Below are positions 31,088 to 41,122 of a DNA stretch of 64,000 nucleotides, one piece after another. The notes beneath the pieces are model-generated. The model was not told the DNA's origin. It was given only the letters and a program-made list of their open reading frames with translations, and ran no database searches. This stretch comes from Perkinsus olseni. Lineage: Eukaryota > Perkinsozoa > Perkinsida > Perkinsidae. How positions within the stretch are numbered: the first letter of the stretch is position 1; the number at the start of each line of letters is the position of its first letter. Both the position numbers and the translations under genes were made by a program. The DNA is taken from contig JABANP010000116.1 of assembly GCA_013115135.1 (NCBI GenBank), positions 1 to 64,000 of the forward strand, read 5' to 3'.

Positions 31088-31600
31088 GTGGCTGGCCAGC
31101 TGGCGGCCCAAGGCGGAAGCCTCTCGGAGGTTAATGCCGAGGGATGCGTCAGTGGTCGAACCCTCACTCGATACTTGAACGCGCAGATGCGCATCGCCAC
31201 CCGTTTCTGGTGGTCTGATGAGAGAGCCAAGTTGGGAACCGCCATTAAGGAGTTCTTTTGTGTCTCCCATGCATCGTTGTGGATTCGCGGAGAAGTCACT
31301 CCGGCGGCCAGTGCTGTGATGTTCGGTCGGGCTATGAGCACTGCGTACCGTTCCCGCTGCGACCTAGCTACCTCCCCGGAGTGTGGCTGCGGTTCCCCGA
31401 TTGGGGATTTCCGCCACTATCTGCAGTCGTGTCCGTTCTTGGCACCTGCGCGGAAGAGGGTGGCCGGGTTAATACCCTTCCATCTCTACAGGATCGTGAC
31501 GGACCTGAAGCGCCGAGAGGCCTTCAACCGTCTTATGAAGGCTATCATGGAGCATCTGGACGTCGCTGCTGCTGCACAGCAAGACGTCCCACCGGATTAG
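31088..31600 (+). mobile_element. 3' end of a non-LTR retrotransposon ORF
   Basis: 170 codons end in CGCGSPIGDFRHYLQSCPFL: C-x-C ... H-x4-C, the C-terminal zinc knuckle seen after reverse transcriptase in R1/I/Jockey-like LINEs. Upstream, RTLTRYLNAQMRIATRFWWS and TAYRSRCDLATSPEC fit the thumb-to-knuckle linker. No reverse transcriptase core (YxDD) lies upstream, so this is a 5'-truncated dead copy, as is usual for LINE insertion. Confidence 0.7.
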
Positions 31601-31792
31601 TGTTGGAGCCAGCCACACTTTAGGTGGCACCTATTAGGTGCGGTGGCAGCCTGTAATTCAGAAGATGCCGCTGCTCTCTAATGGCGGTGGCAACTCGGAG
31701 GAAGGAAGACAGCAGCTGAGGAAGACCGCAGCAGCTGGCGACGGAAGAGGTTTTTGAAGATCACTACTGAGTAAAATTGGCGTGACAGCCGG

Positions 31793-31828
31793 CGCTCTTA
31801 AAGAGCACAAAGAGCGGCTCTTTGTGCT
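31793..31828. repeat. Odd palindromes with GCTCTT hexamer
   Basis: GCTCTT, A, AAGAGC at 31793-31805, followed by 12-bp arms about a central G (31804-31828). Together they look like a five-part event extended by a longer inverted copy. Confidence 0.7.
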
Positions 31829-31959
31829 GAGAGACGTGGCGATTATACCATGTACAGCACGATGTGTAAGGAAAGCTTCCATTGATAATCGATACTTAGA
31901 GACTTAGAGATAGACGGTGTGGTACATTGCGTGCTTCAACGACACGTAGAGCGGGTGAT

Positions 31960-32115
31960 CCTACCAGGCACTTCGAATGTTTCGCCCATCGCTTCCAGCA
32001 TAGGTCATCCTCCAACAATCAGCCACCGGCACGCTGTGCTCTCCGCAGAATGCTGTTCACAACGAACGGGTGTCGAAGAGGTCAGACAGGAACTGTTACC
32101 GGCTACAACCTTCCA
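31960..32115 (+). repeat. Dispersed repeat, partner at 35000-35145
   Basis: Colinear blocks (GTGGCCCATCGCC-like start, CACGCTGTG, CAACGAACGGG, GGTCAGACAG, CGGCTACAACC) lie downstream of each member of the tandem gene pair at 32620 and 35299, marking a shared segmental duplication. Confidence 0.6.
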
Positions 32116-32619
32116 ATGGCATGGGTCACATCAATCGAACGGTTTATCGATTTGGAATTGTTGCTCGCCTTTCGTTTGAGTTCATCACGAAACTCTACCT
32201 TACGGACTTGAGACGAGAAAAAATTCGGTTTGTTAACTTCCAATCAAAGTTTGATATGCAAACGGAATTTTATTGATAATCAAACTGTTACGCAGTGCAG
32301 TTACTGTATTACGGTACTCTCACATGTGCCCTTGAAGAACAATTTCGTAAAGACAAATGCATGAGTGGACCGGCGACCGATCACTAGGACTTCACCCAAG
32401 GCCTAGGTGGATTCCGAGTGCTTCGCCCGGGCCCCACTGGAGCTGCCCCAGGCTGTCATACACAACGCAACATCTTTCGATACCCAAAAAATGATCACAT
32501 GGCTATCGTCCATTGCTGCGAATCTGCCGCATAACCCCGCTAGGGCAGCAAAGTTTTTACTATAATAATTCTGGCTCGCTAGGACACAGAGTGCTCGACA
32601 CATCCTACCTGTAGGACTC

Positions 32620-33672
32620 CTACAATAGGTAGGGCTGACACCGAATAAGTCTGGAAGGCCCAGAAATGTACTTCTCGGTGCCGCAGAAGCTCCAGCGGTC
32701 AAATATTATCGGGGTTCCTTTAAGAATAGACAAGCTGCGCTTATGAATAACCGCAACTTTTCTGAGACCAGTGGGATGGCGTAGTACGTAACGATCACCG
32801 CCTTCGTCCAGTAGCAGCAGGCCAAGACCCGGAGTGTTATTAAAGAGGGTCCCTTGTATCTTCCGAGATGCCACAATTTCATCCTTCCGTGTGTAGCTCA
32901 CAACACACGGTGCTCCGAGTAGCATTGGACTGTCCGACACGACAACGTTGATTCGGACTGACTGCCACACTGAGTTGGACTTGCAGAGGAGATCGACAGC
33001 TCGAGGAGAACGAGGCACCGGGGCAAAGGTAATGAAGGAGAAGTTGCCTTTATCAGCGAGGTAAACTGACCTCACACCATCTGTCAAATCCAATCGTAGC
33101 CAGAAAACTTCAAATGCACCGTTCGGTCCGCGGGTTCCTATAAAGACGGCGTCATGAACGACGATCATACCAGCGATCTCGCCACCACACGAAGCCAGAT
33201 GAGGGATGCTGATTGGCTCCTCCGTCTTCCCACTTGCCATGTCGTGCTGTAACAACACACCACCATTATTATACAGCACATACAGCTTCCGGGTATCCTC
33301 ATCGTAGTAGCACTTGAAAGACTTGTTGCCGGTCGCATCAGTACAGAGTGCCGATACCTCAGTGGAAGAAGGCGTGAGGTCCTTAGCAGCACAGATGCTA
33401 TACAGTCTGATGCATTCTTTGCTGCTGTTGACCTGGTACACGACGCCACAGTCGGTGAATGTAAAGATATCAGCAAAGCACTCGCCAACGAGTATCTTTT
33501 CAGTAGGGCAATCCAAGGTCAGCTCTGCCTTCCTGCAGTACCCCATGATATCCCCCATGAGGTGATGCATCGGCTCCCTACCCTGCTCACCATCCCATAG
33601 CCTCTCGATGGCCATACAACGGAGGGCCTCAAAATGATGGGGGAGTTGGAAGAGGGCCATTACACGATACAC
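32620..33672 (-). CDS. Unknown 350-aa protein, tandem copy 1
   Basis: A single-exon frame from ATG 33672 (MYRVMALFQLPHHFEALRCM and onward) to 32620. It is closely related to the protein at 35299-36324: the first 60 residues are nearly identical (IERLWDGEQGREPMHHLMGD), with LQHDMASGKT and FDRWSF blocks shared further on. Repeating strands (RKLYVLYNNGGVLLQHD, GEIAGMIVVHDAVFIGT, NFSFITFAPVPRSPRAVDLL) resemble beta-propeller blades, but I cannot assign a known propeller family. There is no signal peptide. The start is supported by alignment to copy 2. A five-part insertion lies 16 bp upstream of the ATG and is absent from copy 2. Confidence 0.65.
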   Translation of the reverse strand: MYRVMALFQLPHHFEALRCMAIERLWDGEQGREPMHHLMGDIMGYCRKAELTLDCPTEKILVGECFADIFTFTDCGVVYQVNSSKECIRLYSICAAKDLTPSSTEVSALCTDATGNKSFKCYYDEDTRKLYVLYNNGGVLLQHDMASGKTEEPISIPHLASCGGEIAGMIVVHDAVFIGTRGPNGAFEVFWLRLDLTDGVRSVYLADKGNFSFITFAPVPRSPRAVDLLCKSNSVWQSVRINVVVSDSPMLLGAPCVVSYTRKDEIVASRKIQGTLFNNTPGLGLLLLDEGGDRYVLRHPTGLRKVAVIHKRSLSILKGTPIIFDRWSFCGTEKYISGPSRLIRCQPYLL

Positions 33673-33687
33673 TTAGAGGAAGAAGGG

Positions 33688-33707
33688 TAACACAGTGTTA
33701 TTAACAC
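33688..33707. repeat. Five-part hexamer insertion, X=TAACAC
   Basis: TAACAC, A, GTGTTA, T, TAACAC without mismatch, just upstream of the start codon of the gene at 32620-33672. Confidence 0.85.
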
Positions 33708-34553
33708 TGGCCGAGACTAAGAGTATTAAAATCCCCTATTTGTACCACTCAACTCGACGCTGCTGACAGTAGAAAACTATTCCCTCAAATCTTTGTTGAG
33801 ATTCTCGGCTCAAATGAGCCGTCGCGGAGTAGCATCCTGAAACCAGCCATCGGATGAGAGCCGCTCAGCGGCTGCCGCTGTTACTCATTATGCGCCGACC
33901 GTCTTGTCCCAAGACTCTCGTGTATGCCTGCATAGCTGATTCCCCTCGAGAGAGTAAGCTTAGAAAGTAGAAGACTTTACACCCCTTGTCGCCTTGCGTT
34001 GACTATGAGCAACAAGAGAGAAGCAACAAACGCTGATCGCTGTAGCTCAGCCACGTCACGGGTAATGTCACATCACCCAGTGGATGACACCCACTCTCAC
34101 TGTCACACCAACGTGTTGGAAAAGTACGCTGTTCCGATGTACTTTTGATGCCGGTAGAAGACGAGAGGTGCAATGTGGACAGTGTAATCAAGTGCGGCTT
34201 GACGGCTCGCGAAGACGAAGTTCCTCTACAAGAGAGATACACAACAAGATGGCAAGGGAGACTATTCTCGGAGAGATTACACGGCGGGGGTTTGGGAACC
34301 ATCAACTACAACGCACAAGCTACTGTACTTTATAGACAGTGTAGCAGTTGAAGCACTCATGCAACTAGCCTCTCCAGAGCTCACAAGAGATTCGCGAACC
34401 GGATTGTGGTATTGTCTCCGTCTCCTAACTAAACGCGCTCACTTCACAACCGGTACTGATGTTTATCTCTTAGTAAAATTTGCATTGTTTAATTTGGTAT
34501 TGGTAACCTGCTAACTGAGGATTTGGTCCGGAGTGCCCCGCGGAGAACTTCGT

Positions 34554-34578
34554 CGAGACCTCCATGATGGAGGTCTCG
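34554..34578. repeat. Odd palindrome, 12-bp arms
   Basis: CGAGACCTCCAT about a central G at 34566; perfect. Confidence 0.75.
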
Positions 34579-34999
34579 TGAGTGAGGTCTGAGACTTCAC
34601 TTGAAACTCCATTGGATCCTCAGGCTCCATCAGGAGGCCCGATGGAGAGCAGAATTACTCAAGAGGCTGCTCTGCCGCTACTGTGAAATCTGTACTGTCT
34701 ACGTAACACAATCGAGGTGTCCTCATAGCAGCTTCACATTACTAGCCCATCATCTCTCATCTATCAACTCTTGTATCTGCCCTATCTCGTTCACTATGAG
34801 CCCAATCTAACTAAGTTGTGTTCCACAACTACGCCGACTATAGCGAGATAGTGCACGTTGCCGTTCTACAAGACTCCTTTGCGCATCTACCGTTCCTTCT
34901 CACTCACCATTAGGTAAAATAATTCGGACCCTGATGGCATCGGGGCATGATGCCCCATTGCATGCTTGATTGAATCGTGGAGGGAGTTATCTTATGGGG

Positions 35000-35145
35000 C
35001 ACTTCAATGTGTGGCCCATCGCCATATGCCCTCTAGAAAATTAGCCACCGCCGACACGCTGTGTTCCGGAGAAGGCTGTCAACAATGAACGGGCATCGGA
35101 GTGGTCAGACAGAAACTGTCAACGGCTACAACCCCCACGATTCAC
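35000..35145 (+). repeat. Dispersed repeat, partner of 31960-32115
   Basis: Lies downstream of the second tandem gene as its partner does of the first. It also starts with a worn introner-like TTATCTTATGGGGCACTTCA. Confidence 0.55.
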
Positions 35146-35298
35146 ATGTGGCACTTGCTCAACGCAATTAGCGTAAGGAAACTATGAGCTGTTTCGCGTA
35201 GTGCCATTGTTATAACGCTGCTTGTATCATGACATTATGGGTCGAACTGATCAAACTACGTCGAAATAAACTAGAACTACTCAGCAACTTCGAATAAG

Positions 35299-36324
35299 CT
35301 ATGATAGATAGGGGTGGAAGCGTATCAAACTGCGGCCAGGTCCGGACTTACAGATGATACTAAAACTCCATCGACTGAATACTATCGGAGCAGTTCGAAA
35401 TAAATCTCTCCCAGCCTTATCAATTGTCGCCACCCTTCTGAGCCCTCTAGGATGGCTCGAAAGGAGACGTGGGAGTCTTATCTTCCGACGCTTCACCCCC
35501 TCATCTATCCGGGCACTGAACAGCATCGGGTTGTCTGACCTGATGATATCGATCCGGACTGAGTGCCAGATCCCCTTGAGCTCGTAGAATATATCGATGG
35601 CTTGTGGTTGATGAGGCACCGCAGTGAAGCCGATGAACGAAGACCTGTGCTTCAGGAGCTGGCTGTCTACCTGGTGCTCCTCATTGGTCACCGTGTAGAT
35701 GAGTCTCACTTCCTGAGGTTTGGACAGGCGCACAAGCAAAACCTCGATTCCTTTGGGGTCGCAGTCCTCGTCCAATAACTCCATCCCAACATACAGCCTA
35801 TCATCAATAACGATCATACTCGCTAGGTCGCTACCACGCCAAGTCAGGTGAGGAATCATGATAGGTTCTCCCGTCTTTCCGCTCGCCATGTCGTGCTCCA
35901 AGAGCTCTTCGCCATCATTACACAAAAGGTACAACTTGCGAACATCGGGATTATAGTAAGCTCTCCAAATATAATCCTCGGAAGCATCATTATAGAGGAT
36001 AGTTCGCTCATCAGTTCCCACGGCGCTCATGCAGAGTTTAACCTTGTCATCGGGATCAGGGGAAATCTCGTAGACGATTCCGTCGTCCATGAACACGAAG
36101 TCACCCGAGAGCTCCTTGTAAACAAGTATCTCTTCAGTAGGGCAACCCAAGGTCAGCTCTGCCTTCCTACAGTACCCCATGATATCCCCCATGAGGTGAT
36201 GCATCGGCTCCCTACCCTGCTCACCATCCCATAGCCTCTCGATGGCCATACAACGGAGGGCCTCAAAATGGTGAGGAAGTTGGAAGAGGACCATTACACG
36301 GTACACTGGGGAGGACAAAAGCAC
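35299..36324 (-). CDS. Unknown 341-aa protein, tandem copy 2
   Basis: Paralogue of the 32620-33672 protein, same strand, 1.6 kb away. From 36324 it reads MLLSSPVYRVMVLFQLPHHF; alignment to copy 1 suggests that the first seven residues may be non-coding and the start may be VYRVM-adjacent. Shared blocks: GYCRKAELTLGCPTEEILV, LLEHDMASGKTGEPIMIPHL, FSRWSF. The sequences upstream of both copies also match (ACTCATTATGCGCCGA near 33885 and 36615), so the duplicated unit is about 3 kb and includes the promoter. Function unknown. Confidence 0.65.
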   Translation of the reverse strand: MLLSSPVYRVMVLFQLPHHFEALRCMAIERLWDGEQGREPMHHLMGDIMGYCRKAELTLGCPTEEILVYKELSGDFVFMDDGIVYEISPDPDDKVKLCMSAVGTDERTILYNDASEDYIWRAYYNPDVRKLYLLCNDGEELLEHDMASGKTGEPIMIPHLTWRGSDLASMIVIDDRLYVGMELLDEDCDPKGIEVLLVRLSKPQEVRLIYTVTNEEHQVDSQLLKHRSSFIGFTAVPHQPQAIDIFYELKGIWHSVRIDIIRSDNPMLFSARIDEGVKRRKIRLPRLLSSHPRGLRRVATIDKAGRDLFRTAPIVFSRWSFSIICKSGPGRSLIRFHPYLS

Positions 36325-36668
36325 TTACACTCTCTGTCGAACTCTGCACTATGTACCCCCAACTCGACGCTGCCGACATTCGAAGACTCGCCATTCAAAT
36401 TGACTGTGGAGGTCCTCAGCTCAATAAACGACCAGCCGAGTACTTTTCCGCCTCCTCGGAGCGACAATTCCATCGAGCATTCAGCGCCTGAATCTCAGGC
36501 CAACATTGCAAAACTCTCGAAGAGTTCGTATCGCGCTGGGAGCCTACCCGAGCGACGCGGACCTCGCCTACAACGGATCGTCCCCTCCCAATGGGCCGCT
36601 CTGCCCGCTCAGACTCATTATGCGCCGATCATCTCGTGCTTGCGTGCATAACTAATACTCCACTAAGG

Positions 36669-36693
36669 CACCAGCAGGGGCCCCCGGCTGGTG
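36669..36693. repeat. Odd palindrome, 12-bp arms, one mismatch
   Basis: CACCAGCAGGGG about a central C at 36681. Confidence 0.65.
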
Positions 36694-37626
36694 CCTCTCC
36701 ATCCCCTGCCAGGGAAAGACTTCAACGACAAAGACATGCGATTTGCCATGGACGAATCCGTGATATAGCCGGATGGGCGACGAATTGTAAGAGAATAACT
36801 GGTGTCCCCATGCGCTCACAAAGATCAGTCTCTATTCTAGGACTATGGTCATCGCCCATCCGATCCTGGCCATCACAGACTATCATCCGCCGCTGATAAT
36901 GCCCATTATAGTCACTGCAACATAACTTGCGCATGGTTCATCCCAAGGTACCTTTTTCGTCAGGAGGTGAATCCAACCGGGACCGCCTTTTTCTCGCTGG
37001 GCGCCGTGATCGGTTTCGCCGCTTTATTTCAGCTTGAGCCCAGCGGCCTCTACAATGGACTTTGAAATAGCTCTCTCCTCGTCCCACTCTTCTTAAGACC
37101 TCTTTCACTAACCTTTTAGGAATGACGAATCTTAAGGTAAGAGCCCTCACCTCACAAACATAAGCAACCTCTGAAAGGGTTTCACGAGTCCCTCAGCCGT
37201 GAGTGTAAGGAGACAAACCTTAAAGAGCAACGATAAGTGCGATCTTAAGTACGGACTAAGCGTCATCTTAAGATCTATTAGACGACTTGAGATGGATGTT
37301 GCGCGCAATGCGGAATCCCCGCGCTGCACAAAGATCCTATCGAGCTTTTTTGATCGAAAAAGCGCTAATCAGGAAAACACTGTAATTTGTAGGATCCTGG
37401 AGGGTGCATACTCACGCGGCCTGTGAACCGTGGGTTATAGTTTCCAGCGGAGCGTAGTAAGGCACTTCCACTCACTTTTGGGGGGAGGTAAGGCCGGGGT
37501 AAAGCTGATCGGTCGAGCCTTACCGTAATTTCAAGTAAATCCTTATCAACGTGGCGTAGTGGAACGAACTAACTTCCCAAGGTCTTCATACTACTAGTTG
37601 AGTTAATTGCAAATCAGGGAAGGAAC

Positions 37627-37646
37627 GTACGTGACGTACGGTACGT
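37627..37646. repeat. Five-part hexamer insertion, X=GTACGT
   Basis: GTACGT, G, ACGTAC, G, GTACGT without mismatch. Confidence 0.85.
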
Positions 37647-38023
37647 CGAATGCTCACTTGCCAATGATTCCGCGTGTCCTGAAGCCTTCACTCGGGACTC
37701 GGGGGCCGAACCTGACTTCAACGAGTGCAGAAGCAGACCTACAAAGACATCCTGGTTGTGGGGAAAAGTTGCACACAATTCTTTGCATCACTCCATGATT
37801 CCTTTTGTGTCTCTCCCTCGCTAGCGTAGCTTACCCGTTCATCTTATAACTCAAGCTCCACTGTAAACGAGTCTTGTTGCGTTATGGTAAGGCAACAAGA
37901 ATCGTTTTTCAATCGAACACTGCTGTCTCTCGAAGAGTCGCACTAGCGGGGGGCACAAAGTCGCTAAGATCTCTTCTATTGCTGTGGGGCAACGGTCATT
38001 CCCACGTAGTGAACTCCCTCCGT

Positions 38024-38192
38024 CATGGGTACCATAATTTGTGATACTCTTGTGTGATTCTCTGAGCTAGGCTGTGCATTTGTCTCTCCTCGCTAGACCA
38101 CGTCATTTTCATGTTATTACGATATTGTGGTGCATATTTGAGCGTCAGATCAGTATCTCTTCCTATATCCCTGTTACTGGCTGAAGCATGGT
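38024..38192 (+). repeat. Dispersed repeat, partner at 44437-44610
   Basis: Shared blocks CATAATTTGTGA, GAGCTAGGCTGTGC, CATATTGTGG/GATATTGTGG and CAGATCAG-ATCTCTTCCT are colinear over about 170 bp. Confidence 0.65.
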
Positions 38193-38562
38193 TTGTGCTA
38201 AGTCAAGAGGGAAATAACGGAAATTCCTCCGCATTAACTACGTACAGATAGTGAGACTATCTTCCTCTCCACGTCTTTTCGCGGTAGTGCTTGCAACACG
38301 GATCCCGCGCTTGTTTGCACACAGCGGATCTGTCTCCTAGCACTAGTAGTATTTGTTCATCAGACTTCTATCAGTATCACTAATGTCGGGCTCGAGTGAT
38401 AACTTGACCGAAGTGACAGCTAGAGGAAGGAAACCTTATTTAGAAGATGACCTAACAGCAGGAGATTGAGAGACGCTTCAACTCAAGAGACATCACGTAT
38501 ACATCAACATCGAAGACATCATGAGGGGATTTCGCATCTTAGGTTGAAGCTAGAACTGCATC

Positions 38563-40013
38563 CTACAGCTCACTTATCCAATCACTCATCATCATAGCCC
38601 AGCTGTTGCCATACTTCATCACGGCGATGGTGTCCGAAGCTCCGTTGAAGGTGAAGAAGAAGAGTTGGTTCTTAGAGGTCTCCTCGTCATCCTTGCTCTT
38701 CTTCAACTTGAACACTCGGAGGGAATCCGGGTAAGACACGCCAGAAATCCTCTTCCCACTCACATACACCTTCGCCCGCACCTGCACATTACCCAGCCCG
38801 CCTGCGATGACTTTAAACGGCGGGTCAAAGCTGACATAGACCCGGTCAGCGTGGCTGTGAGCAGCAGGATACAGACGAATGAAGTCCAAGGTCTTGGAAG
38901 GCTTCTCGGGCGCCGTGAAGAAGGCGACGCTCAGAATGTTTCGATGGACAGGCTTCACGTAGAGGGCCGTAACATTGAAGGCAATATCCTTGAGATGAAT
39001 CGCGCACGTTTGAAAAATGAGATGTCGGAATTTTCTCATCAACTTCTGATCATCGGGTTGTTGCCAATTTGTTCTCTTCTTCAACGACTTCCTGGCCGAC
39101 TCCCAGGCTTTCTCGGTCTCCTCTGCGGAGTTGCAGCAGGCCTCCCCTCTATTTTGGAAGCTCGGGAAAGTGAGCACGCCACAGGTCTGTGTCGTCTTAT
39201 TGACAAAGTCGTGCAGGAAGATATCAGTGAAATCAGAATCCGGCAGTTTCGCTAGACAGAGGGCTTGACCTCCCAGGTAGCTGCAGTAGACCTCAGCCGG
39301 AATCTCGGCGCCCGGATGAACCACTTTTATTTTCTTCGTTTTCGTTTTCGCTTTCTCCGCGACCGCGTCCAGCGGTGGCATATCTCTCAGCAAGTCTTCG
39401 GTTGAGACTGACCGCGAAGGAATATCTGGTAAAGGGGGTAACTCATGAAGGAGGTCTCCTTCCTCCTCCTCGGAGCCGAAGATGTCCGAAAGCCGACCCC
39501 TGCCAACAGAACGTACCGACCCAGTAGACGATCTCGAACCGGGATTGAAGAGAGATATGAGCGAGGCCACCGCGGAGTTCCTCTTCCCCTTGCGGTAAAT
39601 GGCGGGGTTGAAGTCACCGGGAGATCCCCAGGTCGATCGGAGCCCAACACCCACATCGACAGAGTTCAGGCTGACATCTGACAGTCGATTCGAAAGACGT
39701 CCATCATCATCTTTTGCCTCCTTAATTTTCTCTTTTTTCGAGCCCTTTTCCTTCTTGTCTTTCTTTTTCTTGTGCTTACTGAATGGCCACAACCCTCTCT
39801 TCTTTTTTTCTTTCTCTCGACGGAGTCTACCGACGACGGCCGTTCTTGCGCCTGAGGCGTCTGCCTTCTTTGCTTCTCGGGATGCCGCATTTGGACTCCA
39901 CTCAGATCAACATCATCGTCCGCCGCAGAAGATGGACCGGCAGCACCGAGGGCGTAGTGAACGCAGACGAGGGCAACAATGACAAGTCGAGAGACTCTGG
40001 TGGTGGTACCCAT
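38563..40013 (-). CDS. Secreted cysteine protein, family A copy 3, with frame change
   Basis: The signal peptide MGTTTRVSRLVIVALVCVHY opens at 40013. A Lys-rich linker (LWPFSKHKKKKDKKEKG) and the cysteine domain run in a second frame to the stop at 38563. The shift lies between about 39800 and 39910, where both frames are open; a short intron is likely because copy 2 shows the same arrangement. Domain blocks: AEVYCSYLGGQALCLAKLPD, TQTCGVLTFPSFQ, DEETSKNQLFFFTFNGASDT, MKYGNSWAMMMSDW. A hairpin introner (GCATCTTAGGTTGAAGC, about 38534) lies just after the stop, as in copy 2. Confidence 0.6.
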
Positions 40014-40421
40014 ACCGGCGAGGAGAGGACGAAGAGATAATACACCTACAAGAAAGAAGCGATGTGTCTCCCTAGAGAAAGCCGTCGGCTGCTACTGAGA
40101 TTAACAACATCGGACTTGATTCATCTGAATGAAAATAAGCGGTAACATGTCATGCAGGAATACACAAAGTGAGGGAGGATGTACCACGTGTTACAGCTGC
40201 TGTTGCTGTCGTATTCGGGACTGTGTGAGGATAGAGAATACTCGCCGGTGGGAGAGCATGAAAGAGGCCCAGCAGGAGTAGGTGTTGAGTCTCTGACGGT
40301 GGAGGACGGAGAAGGGCAGCAGGCAGGAACCTCGGGAGTGGGCCTGACCTGACCTGACAGTAGAGCTCCGGCATCGAGAGGGTCGAAGGCTGAAGCAGTG
40401 GAGCGGCGCCGTGGGCAGAGT

Positions 40422-40552
40422 AATCAAGAAGGAGGGGCTTCCCTATCAAGAAGGAGGGGCTTCCCTATCAAGAAGGAGGGGCTTCCCTATCAAGAAGGAG
40501 GGGCTTCCCTATCAAGAAGGAGGGGTTTCCCTATCAAGAAGGAGGGGCTTCC
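40422..40552 (+). repeat. 22-bp tandem repeat, six copies
   Basis: Unit TATCAAGAAGGAGGGGCTTC plus CC, nearly identical copies; one copy has TTTCC in place of CTTCC. The unit is not a multiple of three. Confidence 0.9.
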
Positions 40553-41122
40553 ATCTTGGTAGGGACGATGAAAGGGTTCGATCTGGGAGTTAGACTCGGA
40601 TGCCCACAGAGGTGAGGTAAGTCAAGCCGGCATGGTGTATCGAAGGAAGTCGAAAGAGCCGTGAGGAGAGGAAAGAAGGAGGCAACGCTACCTGACACAC
40701 TCATTTCGCTCACGACTGAATACATCACACTCGAGGAAGGGCAACACGCACGCGTGCACACAACCCCTCCGAGCTTGAGTTGTTTCATATCTTTCAAGGG
40801 TCGACCTAAGATACGCCGCTATAGGACGAGCTCAGCGGAAGAGACTCCCGCTCAATGGGAAGATGCGCTGCAACGCGAATGATCATCTATTCTGCGCTCG
40901 CCGATCTAATCGATAATCTTCATTTGCGTTAGCGCAGGTTCGAATCCCAGGCCCGGTATTTTTCTGTCATCATTCTTGGTGGCCTTCATAGATCTGTCCT
41001 GCCAGGATCGTCTTTCACACGTCAAAATGAATGCCAGGAGTGCTCCTGAAATTCCGAGGAGACACTTCTATTGACCACCCTCATTTACCCAGTGAGCGGC
41101 AGTTTGAAGAAGCGTTTTGTAA

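Noticed and set aside
31088..31600. Complete retrotransposon
   Set aside because: Only the C-terminal zinc-knuckle region remains; no reverse transcriptase or endonuclease motifs upstream.
40422..40552. CRISPR array
   Set aside because: Copies are contiguous 22-bp units without spacers.
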